This document shows positions 1-6,325 of a DNA stretch of 11,206 nt, piece by piece. The notes below the pieces were generated by a model. It worked only from the letters and a program-made list of their open reading frames with translations. It had not been told where the DNA came from and searched no databases. Source of the DNA: CAZSPL01 sp964608735 (GTDB taxonomy: Bacteria > JAJVIF01 > JAPKYR01 > CAZSPL01); NCBI GenBank assembly GCA_964608735.1, contig CAZSPL010000129.1, positions 1-11,206 of the forward strand. The letters run 5' to 3'. The translations under genes and the position numbers were made by a program. Within the stretch, counting starts at the first letter, position 1; every line of letters starts with the position of its first letter.

Positions 1-42
1 AGTGAGGAGGAAGATGAAAATTAACCCGCGAAGTCCCCTCAT
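1..42 (-). CDS. N-terminus of an unidentified exported or membrane protein (partial)
   Basis: Only 14 codons are inside the window, reading MRGLRGLIFIFLLT, and the gene continues past the left edge. The call rests on two things. The ATG at 42-40 is preceded by a near-perfect Shine-Dalgarno sequence, AAGGAGG (complement of 47-53), four bases upstream. The residues form two arginines followed by an uninterrupted hydrophobic run, as in the n- and h-regions of a Sec signal peptide or a membrane anchor. The product cannot be identified. It lies about 300 bases downstream of etfA on the same strand, but a strong terminator at 290-313 separates them, so it is probably transcribed on its own. No convincing promoter was found between the hairpin at 97-163 and the start. 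Confidence 0.55.
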   Translation of the reverse strand, partial: MRGLRGLIFIFLLT

Positions 43-96
43 GGTGCCTCCTTGGTGCATTTGCTAGCGTATCTAAGTGTACCACATACGGGGGAT

Positions 97-163
97 AGGG
101 ACAGTCACCTTGGATTTTACGATGATGGTCAGTTGCGGGTTTTGTGCCAAGGTGACTGTCCCT
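97..163. repeat. Perfect 17-bp inverted repeat (REP-like hairpin)
   Basis: The left arm at 97-113 (AGGGACAGTCACCTTGG) and the right arm at 147-163 are exact reverse complements over 17 bases, with a 33-base spacer. The 15-nt sequence TAGGGACAGTCACCT at 96-110 recurs exactly at 8694-8708, at one end of the larger palindromic element there, so the two appear related. From memory, GGGACAGTCACC-type ends occur as dispersed repeats near REP-associated tyrosine transposases in many genomes. No transposase is present here, so the link is inference. A role in attenuating or ending transcription between etfA and the leftmost gene is also possible. Confidence 0.75.
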
Positions 164-190
164 GAGCCCGCGGGGTTAAAGTTGCTTTGG

Positions 191-270
191 CCCACACTGA
201 AGTGTGGGGTACCCTTCTGCCTTTGCTGAAGCGGGGTATTTATTCTGTCACGACGGGCAAGGATGCCCGT
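191..270. repeat. Two short perfect hairpins downstream of the etf terminator
   Basis: The first hairpin pairs 191-197 with 202-208 (CCCACAC, loop TGAA, GTGTGGG). The second pairs 253-259 with 264-270 (ACGGGCA, loop AGGA, TGCCCGT). Both have a tight tetraloop and a seven-base perfect stem, and neither has a following T run on either strand, so they do not look like simple intrinsic terminators. They lie between the 17-bp inverted repeat and the etf terminator in a stretch with no credible gene. They may be parts of a dispersed palindromic repeat, but copy number cannot be judged from one window. Confidence 0.5.
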
Positions 271-289
271 GCTCCGGGGAGGAGAAGTG

Positions 290-313
290 AAAAAACCCGG
301 CGGTTGGGCCGGG
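290..313 (-). terminator. Rho-independent terminator of the etfBA operon
   Basis: Read on the minus strand, a six-base GC stem (CCCGGC 296-301 paired with GCCGGG 308-313) closes a six-base loop and is followed directly by six T residues (complement of 290-295). It sits about 27 bases past the etfA stop codon. This is the textbook arrangement for the end of the leftward operon. Confidence 0.85.
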
Positions 314-339
314 GCGCTCGCGGTCCAGTGATTACCTTT

Positions 340-1317
340 CTATTCCTTTATCTTTTTCAACTCTTCGGTCAGCTTGGGGACGACTTCGAACAAATCACCC
401 ACGATGCCGTAATCGGCAATCTGGAATATCGGCGCGTCGGGATCCTTGTTTATTGCCACGATGCAGTTCGATGTCCCCATCCCGGCGAGATGCTGTATCG
501 CGCCGGAGATGCCGCAGGCGATGTAGAGCTTGGGCGACACGGTCTTGCCGGTCTGTCCCACCTGGTCGGCATGGGGGCGCCACCCGGCGTCGACGGCCGC
601 GCGCGATGCCCCCACCGCTCCGCCGAACAGACCCGCGAGGTCCTCGAGGATTGTGTAGTTGCCGGGCTCTTTCATGCCGCGTCCGCCGGACACGATGACA
701 TCCGCCTCGGCGACATCTATCTTCCCCTCGGCTGCCTTCAGAAGCTCCTTCACGATGGCGCGCATGTCGTTCTCGCTGACATCGACCGGCAGCTTCTCGA
801 TTTCCGCCTTCTTGCCGGCTTCGGGCTCTTCGAGAAGGAACGCCTTCGGCCTGAGCGACACGATAAACGGCTCTTTCGCGGGCTCGACCCATGTGCGGGC
901 CTTGCCGGCATAGACCGGGCGCAGCGCCGAAACCTTGCCGGCCTCGACCTTCAGCTCGATGCAGTCCTCCGCGAGAGGGGCGTCGAGAAGTCCGGCTGTT
1001 ATCGACGACAGCTCGCGCCCCATGGTCGTCGCCGAGAAAAGGATGAGTCCCGGCTTGCACTTGTCGACTATTTTCATGACGGCGCGGGCGTATGCCAGGC
1101 CGCTGTAATTGGCGAGGTTCGGGCTGTCGGCGATGTAGACCTTCGCCGCGCCGTATTCCCCCGCCGATGCCGCATCGTCGTCGACCGGGCCGACTATCGC
1201 GGCGAACACCGAACCGCCCAATTCCGGCGCGCGGCGTTTCGCCTCGCTCAGGGCTTCGAACGCTGCTTTCTTTATCTTTCCTTCGCGAGTTTCGAGTATG
1301 GTCAATATGTCTGGCAT
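340..1317 (-). CDS. etfA: Electron transfer flavoprotein subunit alpha
   Basis: The protein has 325 residues, normal for EtfA. With EtfB it forms the soluble FAD-containing heterodimer that takes electrons from flavin dehydrogenases, such as acyl-CoA dehydrogenases, and passes them to a quinone reductase or another acceptor. The C-terminal FAD domain is unmistakable: GRG at 212-214, GASRAAVDAGW at 236-246, QVGQTGKTVSP at 252-262, GISGAIQHLAGM at 269-280, AINKDPDAPIFQ at 288-299 and ADYGIVGDLF at 301-310. The N-terminal half (about 1-190) is the less conserved Rossmann-like domain. The ATG at 1317 has CAGGAG (complement of 1325-1330) seven bases upstream. It starts 21 bases after the etfB stop, so the two are cotranscribed and end at the hairpin at 290-313. 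No dehydrogenase or Etf-quinone oxidoreductase is in view, so the physiological donor is unknown. Confidence 0.97.
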   Translation of the reverse strand: MPDILTILETREGKIKKAAFEALSEAKRRAPELGGSVFAAIVGPVDDDAASAGEYGAAKVYIADSPNLANYSGLAYARAVMKIVDKCKPGLILFSATTMGRELSSITAGLLDAPLAEDCIELKVEAGKVSALRPVYAGKARTWVEPAKEPFIVSLRPKAFLLEEPEAGKKAEIEKLPVDVSENDMRAIVKELLKAAEGKIDVAEADVIVSGGRGMKEPGNYTILEDLAGLFGGAVGASRAAVDAGWRPHADQVGQTGKTVSPKLYIACGISGAIQHLAGMGTSNCIVAINKDPDAPIFQIADYGIVGDLFEVVPKLTEELKKIKE

Positions 1318-1338
1318 AATTTTTCTCCTGTTTAATTT

Positions 1339-2094
1339 CTAAACGACTTTCGCCTCGTCGCGGAGGGCTTTCACGAGGTCGTCGACCGCTTCGGCCCCTT
1401 TGCCGACAATGCGCCCGCCCACCCTCGGCGGCGGAAGCTCCATCCGTATCACGACAAGCCCCGGGGGCTCCATGGCGGGTTCCTTTATATCCAGCGGGGC
1501 TTTCATGGATTTGCGTACCGCGATGAGGTTTGGGTAACGCGGCTCGTTCAAGCCCTTCTCGGCGGTGAAAATCGCCGGGAGCTTGACATCGAATTTCTCC
1601 GCGCCCCCTTCGACATTTCGCTTGCATACGGCGCTTCCGGCGCCGGCATCGATTTCGAGCTCGCTTACCGCGGTCACCACCGGCAGGTCGAGTCGCGCGG
1701 CGATGAGCTGGGGTATCTGGCTGTAATCGTCATCGACATTCTTCTTGCCGAACAGAATTACGTCATACTCCAACTGCTTTATCTCGATCGAAATGGCGCG
1801 CGCGACACCCATCGGGTCGAGCGCCGCATCCTGGTCCTTGAGGAGGATGCCGCGGTCGCATCCCATGGCGATGGCGGTGCGGATTTCCTTTGTGGCCTCT
1901 TCGGGGCCGACGCATATGACAGTGATTTCCCCCCCGAACTTCTCTTTGAGTTGGACAGCTTCCTCGACGGCGTATTCGTCATAGGGGTTCATGACGTAGA
2001 CGACGCCCGAGGGATCGATGGCGCGTCCGCCAGAGCCGACGCGTACCTGGGTCTCGGTGTCCGGCACTCGTTTGATGACAACGATAATTTTCAT
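1339..2094 (-). CDS. etfB: Electron transfer flavoprotein subunit beta
   Basis: The protein has 251 residues, close to the usual 250-265. It is the AMP-binding partner of EtfA. Family landmarks are the N-terminal strand MKIIVVIKRVPDTE, NPYDEYAVEEA at 36-46, the GKKNVDDDYSQ region at 116-126, a segment resembling the ETF-beta signature at about 159-177 (RNVEGGAEKF then LPAIFTA), and KGLNEPRYPNL at 180-190. The ATG at 2094 was chosen because GGAGG (complement of 2103-2107) lies eight bases upstream and the protein then begins at the conserved MKIIV strand. A longer start at 2157 would add 21 residues with no family resemblance. The stop is TAG, and etfA begins 21 bases later. Transcription probably starts from the promoter at 2171-2198. 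Sequence alone does not say whether this Etf is a conventional or a bifurcating type. Confidence 0.97.
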   Translation of the reverse strand: MKIIVVIKRVPDTETQVRVGSGGRAIDPSGVVYVMNPYDEYAVEEAVQLKEKFGGEITVICVGPEEATKEIRTAIAMGCDRGILLKDQDAALDPMGVARAISIEIKQLEYDVILFGKKNVDDDYSQIPQLIAARLDLPVVTAVSELEIDAGAGSAVCKRNVEGGAEKFDVKLPAIFTAEKGLNEPRYPNLIAVRKSMKAPLDIKEPAMEPPGLVVIRMELPPPRVGGRIVGKGAEAVDDLVKALRDEAKVV

Positions 2095-2170
2095 GCAGAC
2101 AACCTCCGGCAATGCAGAATATCGAGGGTGCGGAACCCTCCGGGCCAGCCCTTCCATAGCAGGGCACTAT

Positions 2171-2198
2171 AAGATAAGAGATTTTGCGAAAATGTCAA
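2171..2198 (-). promoter_or_regulatory. Sigma70-like promoter for etfBA
   Basis: On the minus strand a perfect -35 hexamer TTGACA (complement of 2193-2198) is followed after 16 bases by TATCTT (complement of 2171-2176), which matches four of six -10 positions. The start of transcription would fall near 2164, giving a leader of about 70 bases before the etfB ATG. No operator-like dyad is evident next to it. Confidence 0.6.
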
Positions 2199-2408
2199 AT
2201 CAATGGCGGGCATGAGAGCACTAGCGAAGAAGGATATGGCGGTTTCCTGATAATTGATGGTATTATCGATAACGGAATCACAGGTTTTTTTATTTTACCT
2301 ATTGCGATAGTTCTTAATATGTGGTACTCTCGGACTGACAGGCAAGGAACAACGCACACTGCCCGTGAAAATTTGTAGAAGGGTTCGACCGCATAGTACG
2401 TCCACCTT
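2199..2408. other. Divergent intergenic region, no gene seen
   Basis: The whole gap from 2095 to 2484 separates leftward etfB from the rightward surface-protein operon and is visibly more AT-rich than the flanking genes. Apart from the two promoter candidates at its edges, I see no ribosome-binding site with a credible reading frame, no RNA-gene signature and no strong hairpin. A T run at 2285-2292 is not preceded by a GC-rich stem, so it is not called as a terminator. Short open frames here begin at weak TTG or ATG codons without Shine-Dalgarno sequences and look like chance. Confidence 0.5.
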
Positions 2409-2436
2409 TTGTTAAAGTCAGAACAACCCATATAAT
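2409..2436 (+). promoter_or_regulatory. Sigma70-like promoter for the surface-protein operon
   Basis: A consensus -10 TATAAT at 2431-2436 stands 16 bases after TTGTTA at 2409-2414, which matches four of six -35 positions. Transcription would start near 2443 and give a leader of about 40 bases before the ATG at 2485. The leader contains a two-codon open frame, ATG ATG TAG, at 2453-2461, whose significance is unclear. Confidence 0.55.
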
Positions 2437-2484
2437 AGAGGTGGGGCTATCCATGATGTAGTTAGAATTCCGGCAAGGGGGATT

Positions 2485-3081
2485 ATGCTGCTAATGCTGA
2501 TAGGTGGCCTGCTGTTGTTTGCAGTCGGCGACATTGCCCTCGCAACGACGACCTACACAGGAGGAAACGGCCATTTTGGCGACGGCCGAGATGGCACACC
2601 AGCCGATATCACTGGTACCCTGACGCTATCATCTGATATGTATTATGACAGCCTTACAGTCGATGGCGGAACAGTCAAGACTAACGGCTTCCGGTTATTC
2701 GTGGAAAATACCCTCGAGGTAAAAGGCAACGGAACGATAACCGTATCAGGGGGCGATGGCGGCAATGGTAGTAATGCCGCTCTCGGCACAGGTGGCTCAG
2801 CCGGAACTGCCGGTTCTTCAAATGCCGGTGATAATTTTCTGCCTGGCGGAAAGAACGGTGCCGCAGGCGGGGCGGGAGGAGATGGGGGTTTCTCTCAGGT
2901 CGGTCAAAATGGATCGAATGGCGGGAATGGTGGAAATTCAGCTTACGCCCAGGTATCAACCAGCGGTAAGTCTGGTAAAGCAGGTGGAGCAGGCGGTGAT
3001 TGTTTGGCTTGGGGCGGGGGAAGCGGGGGAAATGGAGGTAATCCTGGAGTAAATCTCGCTACTGCCAACCAGAATAATTAA
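2485..3081 (+). CDS. Glycine-rich secreted protein, N-terminal part before an in-frame stop
   Basis: This piece has 198 residues. Residues 1-20 form a hydrophobic signal peptide ending in ALA, a good signal-peptidase-I site, although the n-region lacks a basic residue. Residues 41-88 are Thr/Val/Leu-rich alternating segments (TLTLSSD, SLTVDGG, TLEVKGNGTITVSG) suggesting short beta strands. From 89 to the end the protein is mostly Gly, Ala, Ser and Asn in GGxGG patterns. The ATG follows AAGGGGGA at 2475-2482. The frame stops at TAA 3079-3081, but the same frame stays open to 3597 with the same composition, so this is very likely the front of one gene of about 370 codons. I do not recognise a named family. 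Glycine stretches of this kind, for example in some phage adhesins, can fold as polyglycine-II sheets, which is a structural guess here. Confidence 0.7.
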   Translation: MLLMLIGGLLLFAVGDIALATTTYTGGNGHFGDGRDGTPADITGTLTLSSDMYYDSLTVDGGTVKTNGFRLFVENTLEVKGNGTITVSGGDGGNGSNAALGTGGSAGTAGSSNAGDNFLPGGKNGAAGGAGGDGGFSQVGQNGSNGGNGGNSAYAQVSTSGKSGKAGGAGGDCLAWGGGSGGNGGNPGVNLATANQNN

Positions 3082-3597
3082 CCCTGGAACATAACCCAGT
3101 TGACTCTCTGGGGTTTAATCACTGAATCTGGTGGCACTCTCATAAAGTTTGAAGCCACGCCCGGGAATGGCGCTTCCGGCGGCGGTGGTGGTGGAGCGGG
3201 TAATCTTGGTAATAGAGGCGGAGGAGGAGGTGGTGGCGGCGGTAGCGGCGCTGACTCCGGTATGATGTATATTGCCGCCAAAACCATAACGCTTGCGGCA
3301 GGCAGTAGTATTACGGCTGATGGCGGTGATGGAGGCGACGGAGGCGATGGAGCCGCGGCTCCCGGTCCGGGCAATGCCGGCGGGGGTGGAGGCGGTTCCG
3401 GTGGAAGCGGTGGTAACGGTGGTATAATGGTTCTTATCTACGAAACACTTACCAACAATGGTTCGATAACCGCTGACGAGGGAACCGGCGGTACAGCAGG
3501 TACTGGTGGCGCTGGTTCTGCCGGTGGAGACGCAGGGGTGGACGGCACCGATGGAGATGATGGAACGCAGGGGTGGGTAATTCGATTCGATATGTAA
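3082..3597 (+). pseudogene. Glycine-rich secreted protein, C-terminal part after the in-frame stop
   Basis: The frame of the preceding gene continues directly after the TAA at 3079-3081 for 171 codons (PWNITQLTLWG onward) to a TAA at 3595-3597. It holds two further copies of the pattern seen in the first part: a strand-like segment ending in GSSITADGG (about 3304-3327), and one ending in NNGSITADEG (about 3454-3483). Each is followed by a Gly-rich block. A TTG at 3100 could serve as a start, but there is no Shine-Dalgarno sequence and no signal peptide, so independent translation into a working exported protein is unlikely. The distal lipoprotein gene begins 14 bases after the stop. Possible explanations are a nonsense mutation, a base-call error or stop-codon readthrough. 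Confidence 0.65.
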
Positions 3598-3611
3598 ACC
3601 AGGAGGAAGTT

Positions 3612-4181
3612 ATGAATGCGGTCTCAAAGAGTGGGAAATATATCCTTGTGTGCTTCTCTCTCCTGACCGCTCTTGGCTGTTCGAGCGCTTCATCTCCTAT
3701 TGAACCTTTTATCGACGGCAACCATGCACAAAACAAGGATATATCAGGAGGAACCGGGCTATGGGGGATATTTGAGTTTGCGGTAGACCTTGAAAACCAT
3801 GATCTGCAAATCGCGGAATTGCGCAACTCCGATAACACGCTTAACGTCCTGTCGTTTCTCGAACCTCCCAAGCATGCTTATGTAACATACGATTCCGGCA
3901 CCCTCATCATCGAGCCCGCGCAGAATTACGTCGGCGTCGACGTGATACTTACCAATCCGTTTGTAACGCCGAAGAACCGTTTCATGGGCTTCGATGTTCG
4001 CGGCCTTGTAATCGGCCCGAATGTATTGAACGCGGATGGATGCACTCCCCTGATGAATCCCACCGAATTCGAGGGGGAGCCGTATGGCTACGTGGACGGC
4101 CTTCTGGGATCGCCGAACAGCGCCGTCGGCTATGACGGGCCCTACTGGGCTATAAATATTTCGCCGACGGGCTGGGACTGA
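3612..4181 (+). CDS. Surface lipoprotein, N-terminal fragment before a frameshift
   Basis: The fragment has 189 residues. AGGAGG at 3601-3606 lies five bases before the ATG at 3612, so this start is preferred to one 39 bases upstream. Residues 1-23 are a lipoprotein signal peptide with a lipobox ending LGC; C23 is the predicted acylation site and Ser follows, so there is no Asp at +2. Residues from about 43 on match the N-terminal module of the two leftward lipoproteins, with NTLNVLSFLEPP and GFDVRGL corresponding to LHLNALPFLEPP and GFDVCGI there, and YVDGLLG to YTDGLLG. Homology ends abruptly at W179; the last ten residues (AINISPTGWD) are out of frame. One missing G in the GGG at 4147-4149 explains this. 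The intact gene would run 3612-5992 with 793 residues. Confidence 0.75.
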   Translation: MNAVSKSGKYILVCFSLLTALGCSSASSPIEPFIDGNHAQNKDISGGTGLWGIFEFAVDLENHDLQIAELRNSDNTLNVLSFLEPPKHAYVTYDSGTLIIEPAQNYVGVDVILTNPFVTPKNRFMGFDVRGLVIGPNVLNADGCTPLMNPTEFEGEPYGYVDGLLGSPNSAVGYDGPYWAINISPTGWD

Positions 4182-5992
4182 ATGACAACCTGGGCGAATT
4201 CTTCTCGCAAACCGCCAACCTGGCCGCGCGGGGAGTATTCAACGAGGGCAGCACCAATATGCGTCATTACGATTTAACATGGAAAGGCTCTGGCTATGGC
4301 TTCCTGAAATTCAACTACGCCGTTATCGCCAACCACCACACTCCCACCGGACCGCCGCCGTTTGAGCCTGAAGACTTCCCGATTTCCGGCGCCAATATGC
4401 CGGAGGCGTTCTGCTTGAGCGTATCCTCGTTAAATAGCAGCCTGTACTTCAATGATGACGGTTATGGCGGCGGGCTGATAGACCTCGAACTGGAAGTATG
4501 GGATTGGCAGGATTTGTCTGCAACAGAAGTCATTCTGGAATCCGTTCCAATAGGCCCTCCTCCCGGCGAGATATGGTTGGGTCCCGTGACACTGGATACT
4601 TACGAGCCGGGCGGCACAAGCCATTCCGGTATATACCGTTTCATGGGTATCGGCGGGACTCCGCCGGCGAGCGGCGAGCTCGAGCTGCAGATAACCGTTG
4701 TCGACAACTCGATTACATATGGCGCGTCATGGTTCCAGGGATTGCTTCCAATGGATAACCCATTCTATTTCGTCCCGGTGTACACCTGCCTGAAGCTGAA
4801 AGTCCAGATTTATGAGGTCGTCATGGACTGGATACCGGTTGAGGGACAAACAGGGGTGCAGCTATCCAAGACACCGGACCAGGGCTCGCGTCCGCCGGAA
4901 CTTACCGTGTTTTCGGAGGATCCCGGCGAGAGCAGGGGAATAACGCTTATGCAATGGGCGAATTTGTTCTTTGAATGGGAGGATGATTACAGCGATTATA
5001 CGGACGATTTCCCATGGTTGTGTAGCGACTCGTTACTTGATATCAACCATTTTGAAATGGTCTTCGACGGCAGGCATTTGGCGTTCACGACCTATTCCCA
5101 GAATCCTAGCCCGCCTTTCACGTATCCAAAATCCAGCCATATTGGGCTTATCGCGGAGGAGTCCGGTAAATTGGACCCTATGGATGGCCTTATTACGTTG
5201 ACAGGCTACAATTATTGGGTGGATTTGGGCGATATATCCACCGGCGTTTTCGGCTATGACGGGACCGAGTTCGGGCAAGATGAAAATCTGTATTTTACTT
5301 ACGGTTATTCAACTATTCCCGACAATCCCGAACCGGGAAATTCTACACCGGATGATGGGGCAATTTTCTTCGCCCGTTGGTTGTGGCCTTATGATATTTC
5401 CATCGATCCTAATCCATTGTGCCGTATGGCTGCTTATGGCCTGTCCGCGCGCGATCCGGTCAATCCCGGTCCGATCAATGACTTCGAGCCGAGGGACCAG
5501 CGTATCGGGGTAGATGACAACACGGGGATTTATTTAGTGGATAAGAATCCGCCGCACCCGGATTATGATTGGGCGGAGTTCTTTTATATGCTCGATGATT
5601 TTGACATGCTGCACATGGTTATAGTCGAGTGGGAGTACCCATCCGAAGTTATTTATGTTGCCGGCGTTGAGGCATCCACCTGGGGCGGCACGCCGGTGGA
5701 TGTCGAGGTGGCCCCGGCATTCACGTACACGGCCTGGTCCCCCTGGGGCTGGTCCGAAGTGCTTATTGACAAGGGAAACGGCACCTGGACCGTAATGACC
5801 CTTCTGTGGGATTGTACCCAGGACCCGCCCATGGTCTTTATCTTAGACGAGACCGAGCCGTTGCCGGGCACGCCTTCGGCTCTCGATGTGGATAATACCG
5901 ATTTCGAAGTGCATGTCATCGCCGAGGTGGATGATAAGGTCGAAGCCACCGTATTCGAATGGTACGACAACCTCACGGGAGGGGATGGTTAA
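4151..5992 (+). pseudogene. Surface lipoprotein, C-terminal fragment after the frameshift
   Basis: From 4151 the frame reads YKYFADGLGLND, then RGVFNEGSTNMRHY, matching the paralogues' YKYFCDDLDDPDD and RGLFSAGQKNVRHY, and continues open to a TAA at 5990-5992. The ATG at 4259 is the internal Met of NMRHY: it has no Shine-Dalgarno sequence and no signal peptide, so it is not a true start. The module runs to about 4810, including FNYAVIANHH, MPEAFCLSVSS and LELEVWDW, each with an obvious counterpart in the other two proteins. The remaining 390 or so residues are acidic and aromatic, with beta-rich repeats such as GIYLVDKNP and FEVHVIAEVDD. These could form another propeller, but I see neither PQQ motifs nor Asp boxes. 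The next gene begins one base after the stop. Confidence 0.7.
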
Positions 5993-5993
5993 G

Positions 5994-6227
5994 ATGAAAC
6001 GGAATCTGATTATAACTGCCGTAAGCGCGGTAATCCTGTTTCTCTGCTTTGCTTTGATGGTCACGGCTTCATATCAGGTATATGATGAGCCGGTCGTGAT
6101 TGAAGCTCCGGGCACATCGATTACCGTGGACGCGACCACCGATCTTTCCGGGATTGAAGTAATCACGGAAAGACAAGAGCGGCTCGACAACATCCCAAGT
6201 GCGCATCAGGCCGAAATCAGCCGCTGA
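5994..6227 (+). CDS. Small membrane-anchored or secreted protein
   Basis: The protein has 77 residues and an unknown function. Residues 1-25 (MKRNL, then a long hydrophobic run ending MVTA) are a signal peptide or single membrane anchor, with VTA/SYQ a possible signal-peptidase cleavage. The rest is a short soluble tail rich in Val, Thr, Glu and Asp (VVIEAPGTSITVDATTDLSG). The ATG at 5994 is preferred because the GGGAGGGG at 5977-5984 gives ordinary spacing; an in-frame ATG at 5985 is too close. It starts one base after the lipoprotein's stop codon, so it is the last gene of the rightward operon and is probably translationally coupled. It may assist or anchor the two exported proteins encoded before it, which is inference from position only. 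Confidence 0.6.
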   Translation: MKRNLIITAVSAVILFLCFALMVTASYQVYDEPVVIEAPGTSITVDATTDLSGIEVITERQERLDNIPSAHQAEISR

Positions 6228-6281
6228 GGACAAGTTCGGCTGACTGAAAAATCAGGAACGGCCATCGATTTCTCAATGAAA

Positions 6282-6301
6282 AGCCGGGATTGCTCCCGGC
6301 T
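6282..6301 (-). terminator. Intrinsic terminator between convergent genes
   Basis: A perfect eight-base stem (AGCCGGGA 6282-6289 with TCCCGGCT 6294-6301) closes a four-base loop. On the minus strand it is followed by TTTT (complement of 6279-6282), which makes it the terminator of the leftward lipoprotein gene whose stop is at 6326. On the plus strand the stem is followed by TGAAATG, so termination of the rightward operon here would be weaker, although the hairpin is the only candidate in the 98-base gap. Confidence 0.75.
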
Positions 6302-6325
6302 GAAATGCCCAAGTATTTATCTTGA

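Noticed and set aside
187..1335. A 382-codon open frame on the plus strand opposite etfA
   Set aside because: It is antisense to a certain gene, has no family features or ribosome-binding site, and long shadow frames are expected opposite GC-rich genes.
395..1627. A 410-codon minus-strand frame overlapping both etf genes
   Set aside because: It overlaps etfA and etfB in another frame and is dominated by Arg, Gly and Ala, the usual look of an out-of-frame GC-rich translation.
2095..2157. A longer etfB start at 2157
   Set aside because: The added 21 residues do not resemble EtfB and would bypass the strong ribosome-binding site in front of MKIIVVIK at 2094.
2184..2431. Small open frames on both strands in the divergent intergenic region, one with a hydrophobic stretch
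   Set aside because: Neither has a Shine-Dalgarno sequence, and the plus-strand one begins at a TTG inside the leader and promoter zone of etfBA.
3078..3374. Proline-rich 98-codon minus-strand frame
   Set aside because: Polyproline is simply the antisense reading of glycine codons in the glycine-rich gene.
4147..4149. Phase variation by the G run
   Set aside because: The tract is only three or four bases, much shorter than typical slipping homopolymers, so programmed on-off switching is not supported.
4259..4261. ATG at 4259 as the start of an independent 577-residue protein
   Set aside because: It lies inside the conserved NMRHY/NVRHY segment, has no ribosome-binding site or signal peptide, and the frame is open and homologous well upstream of it.
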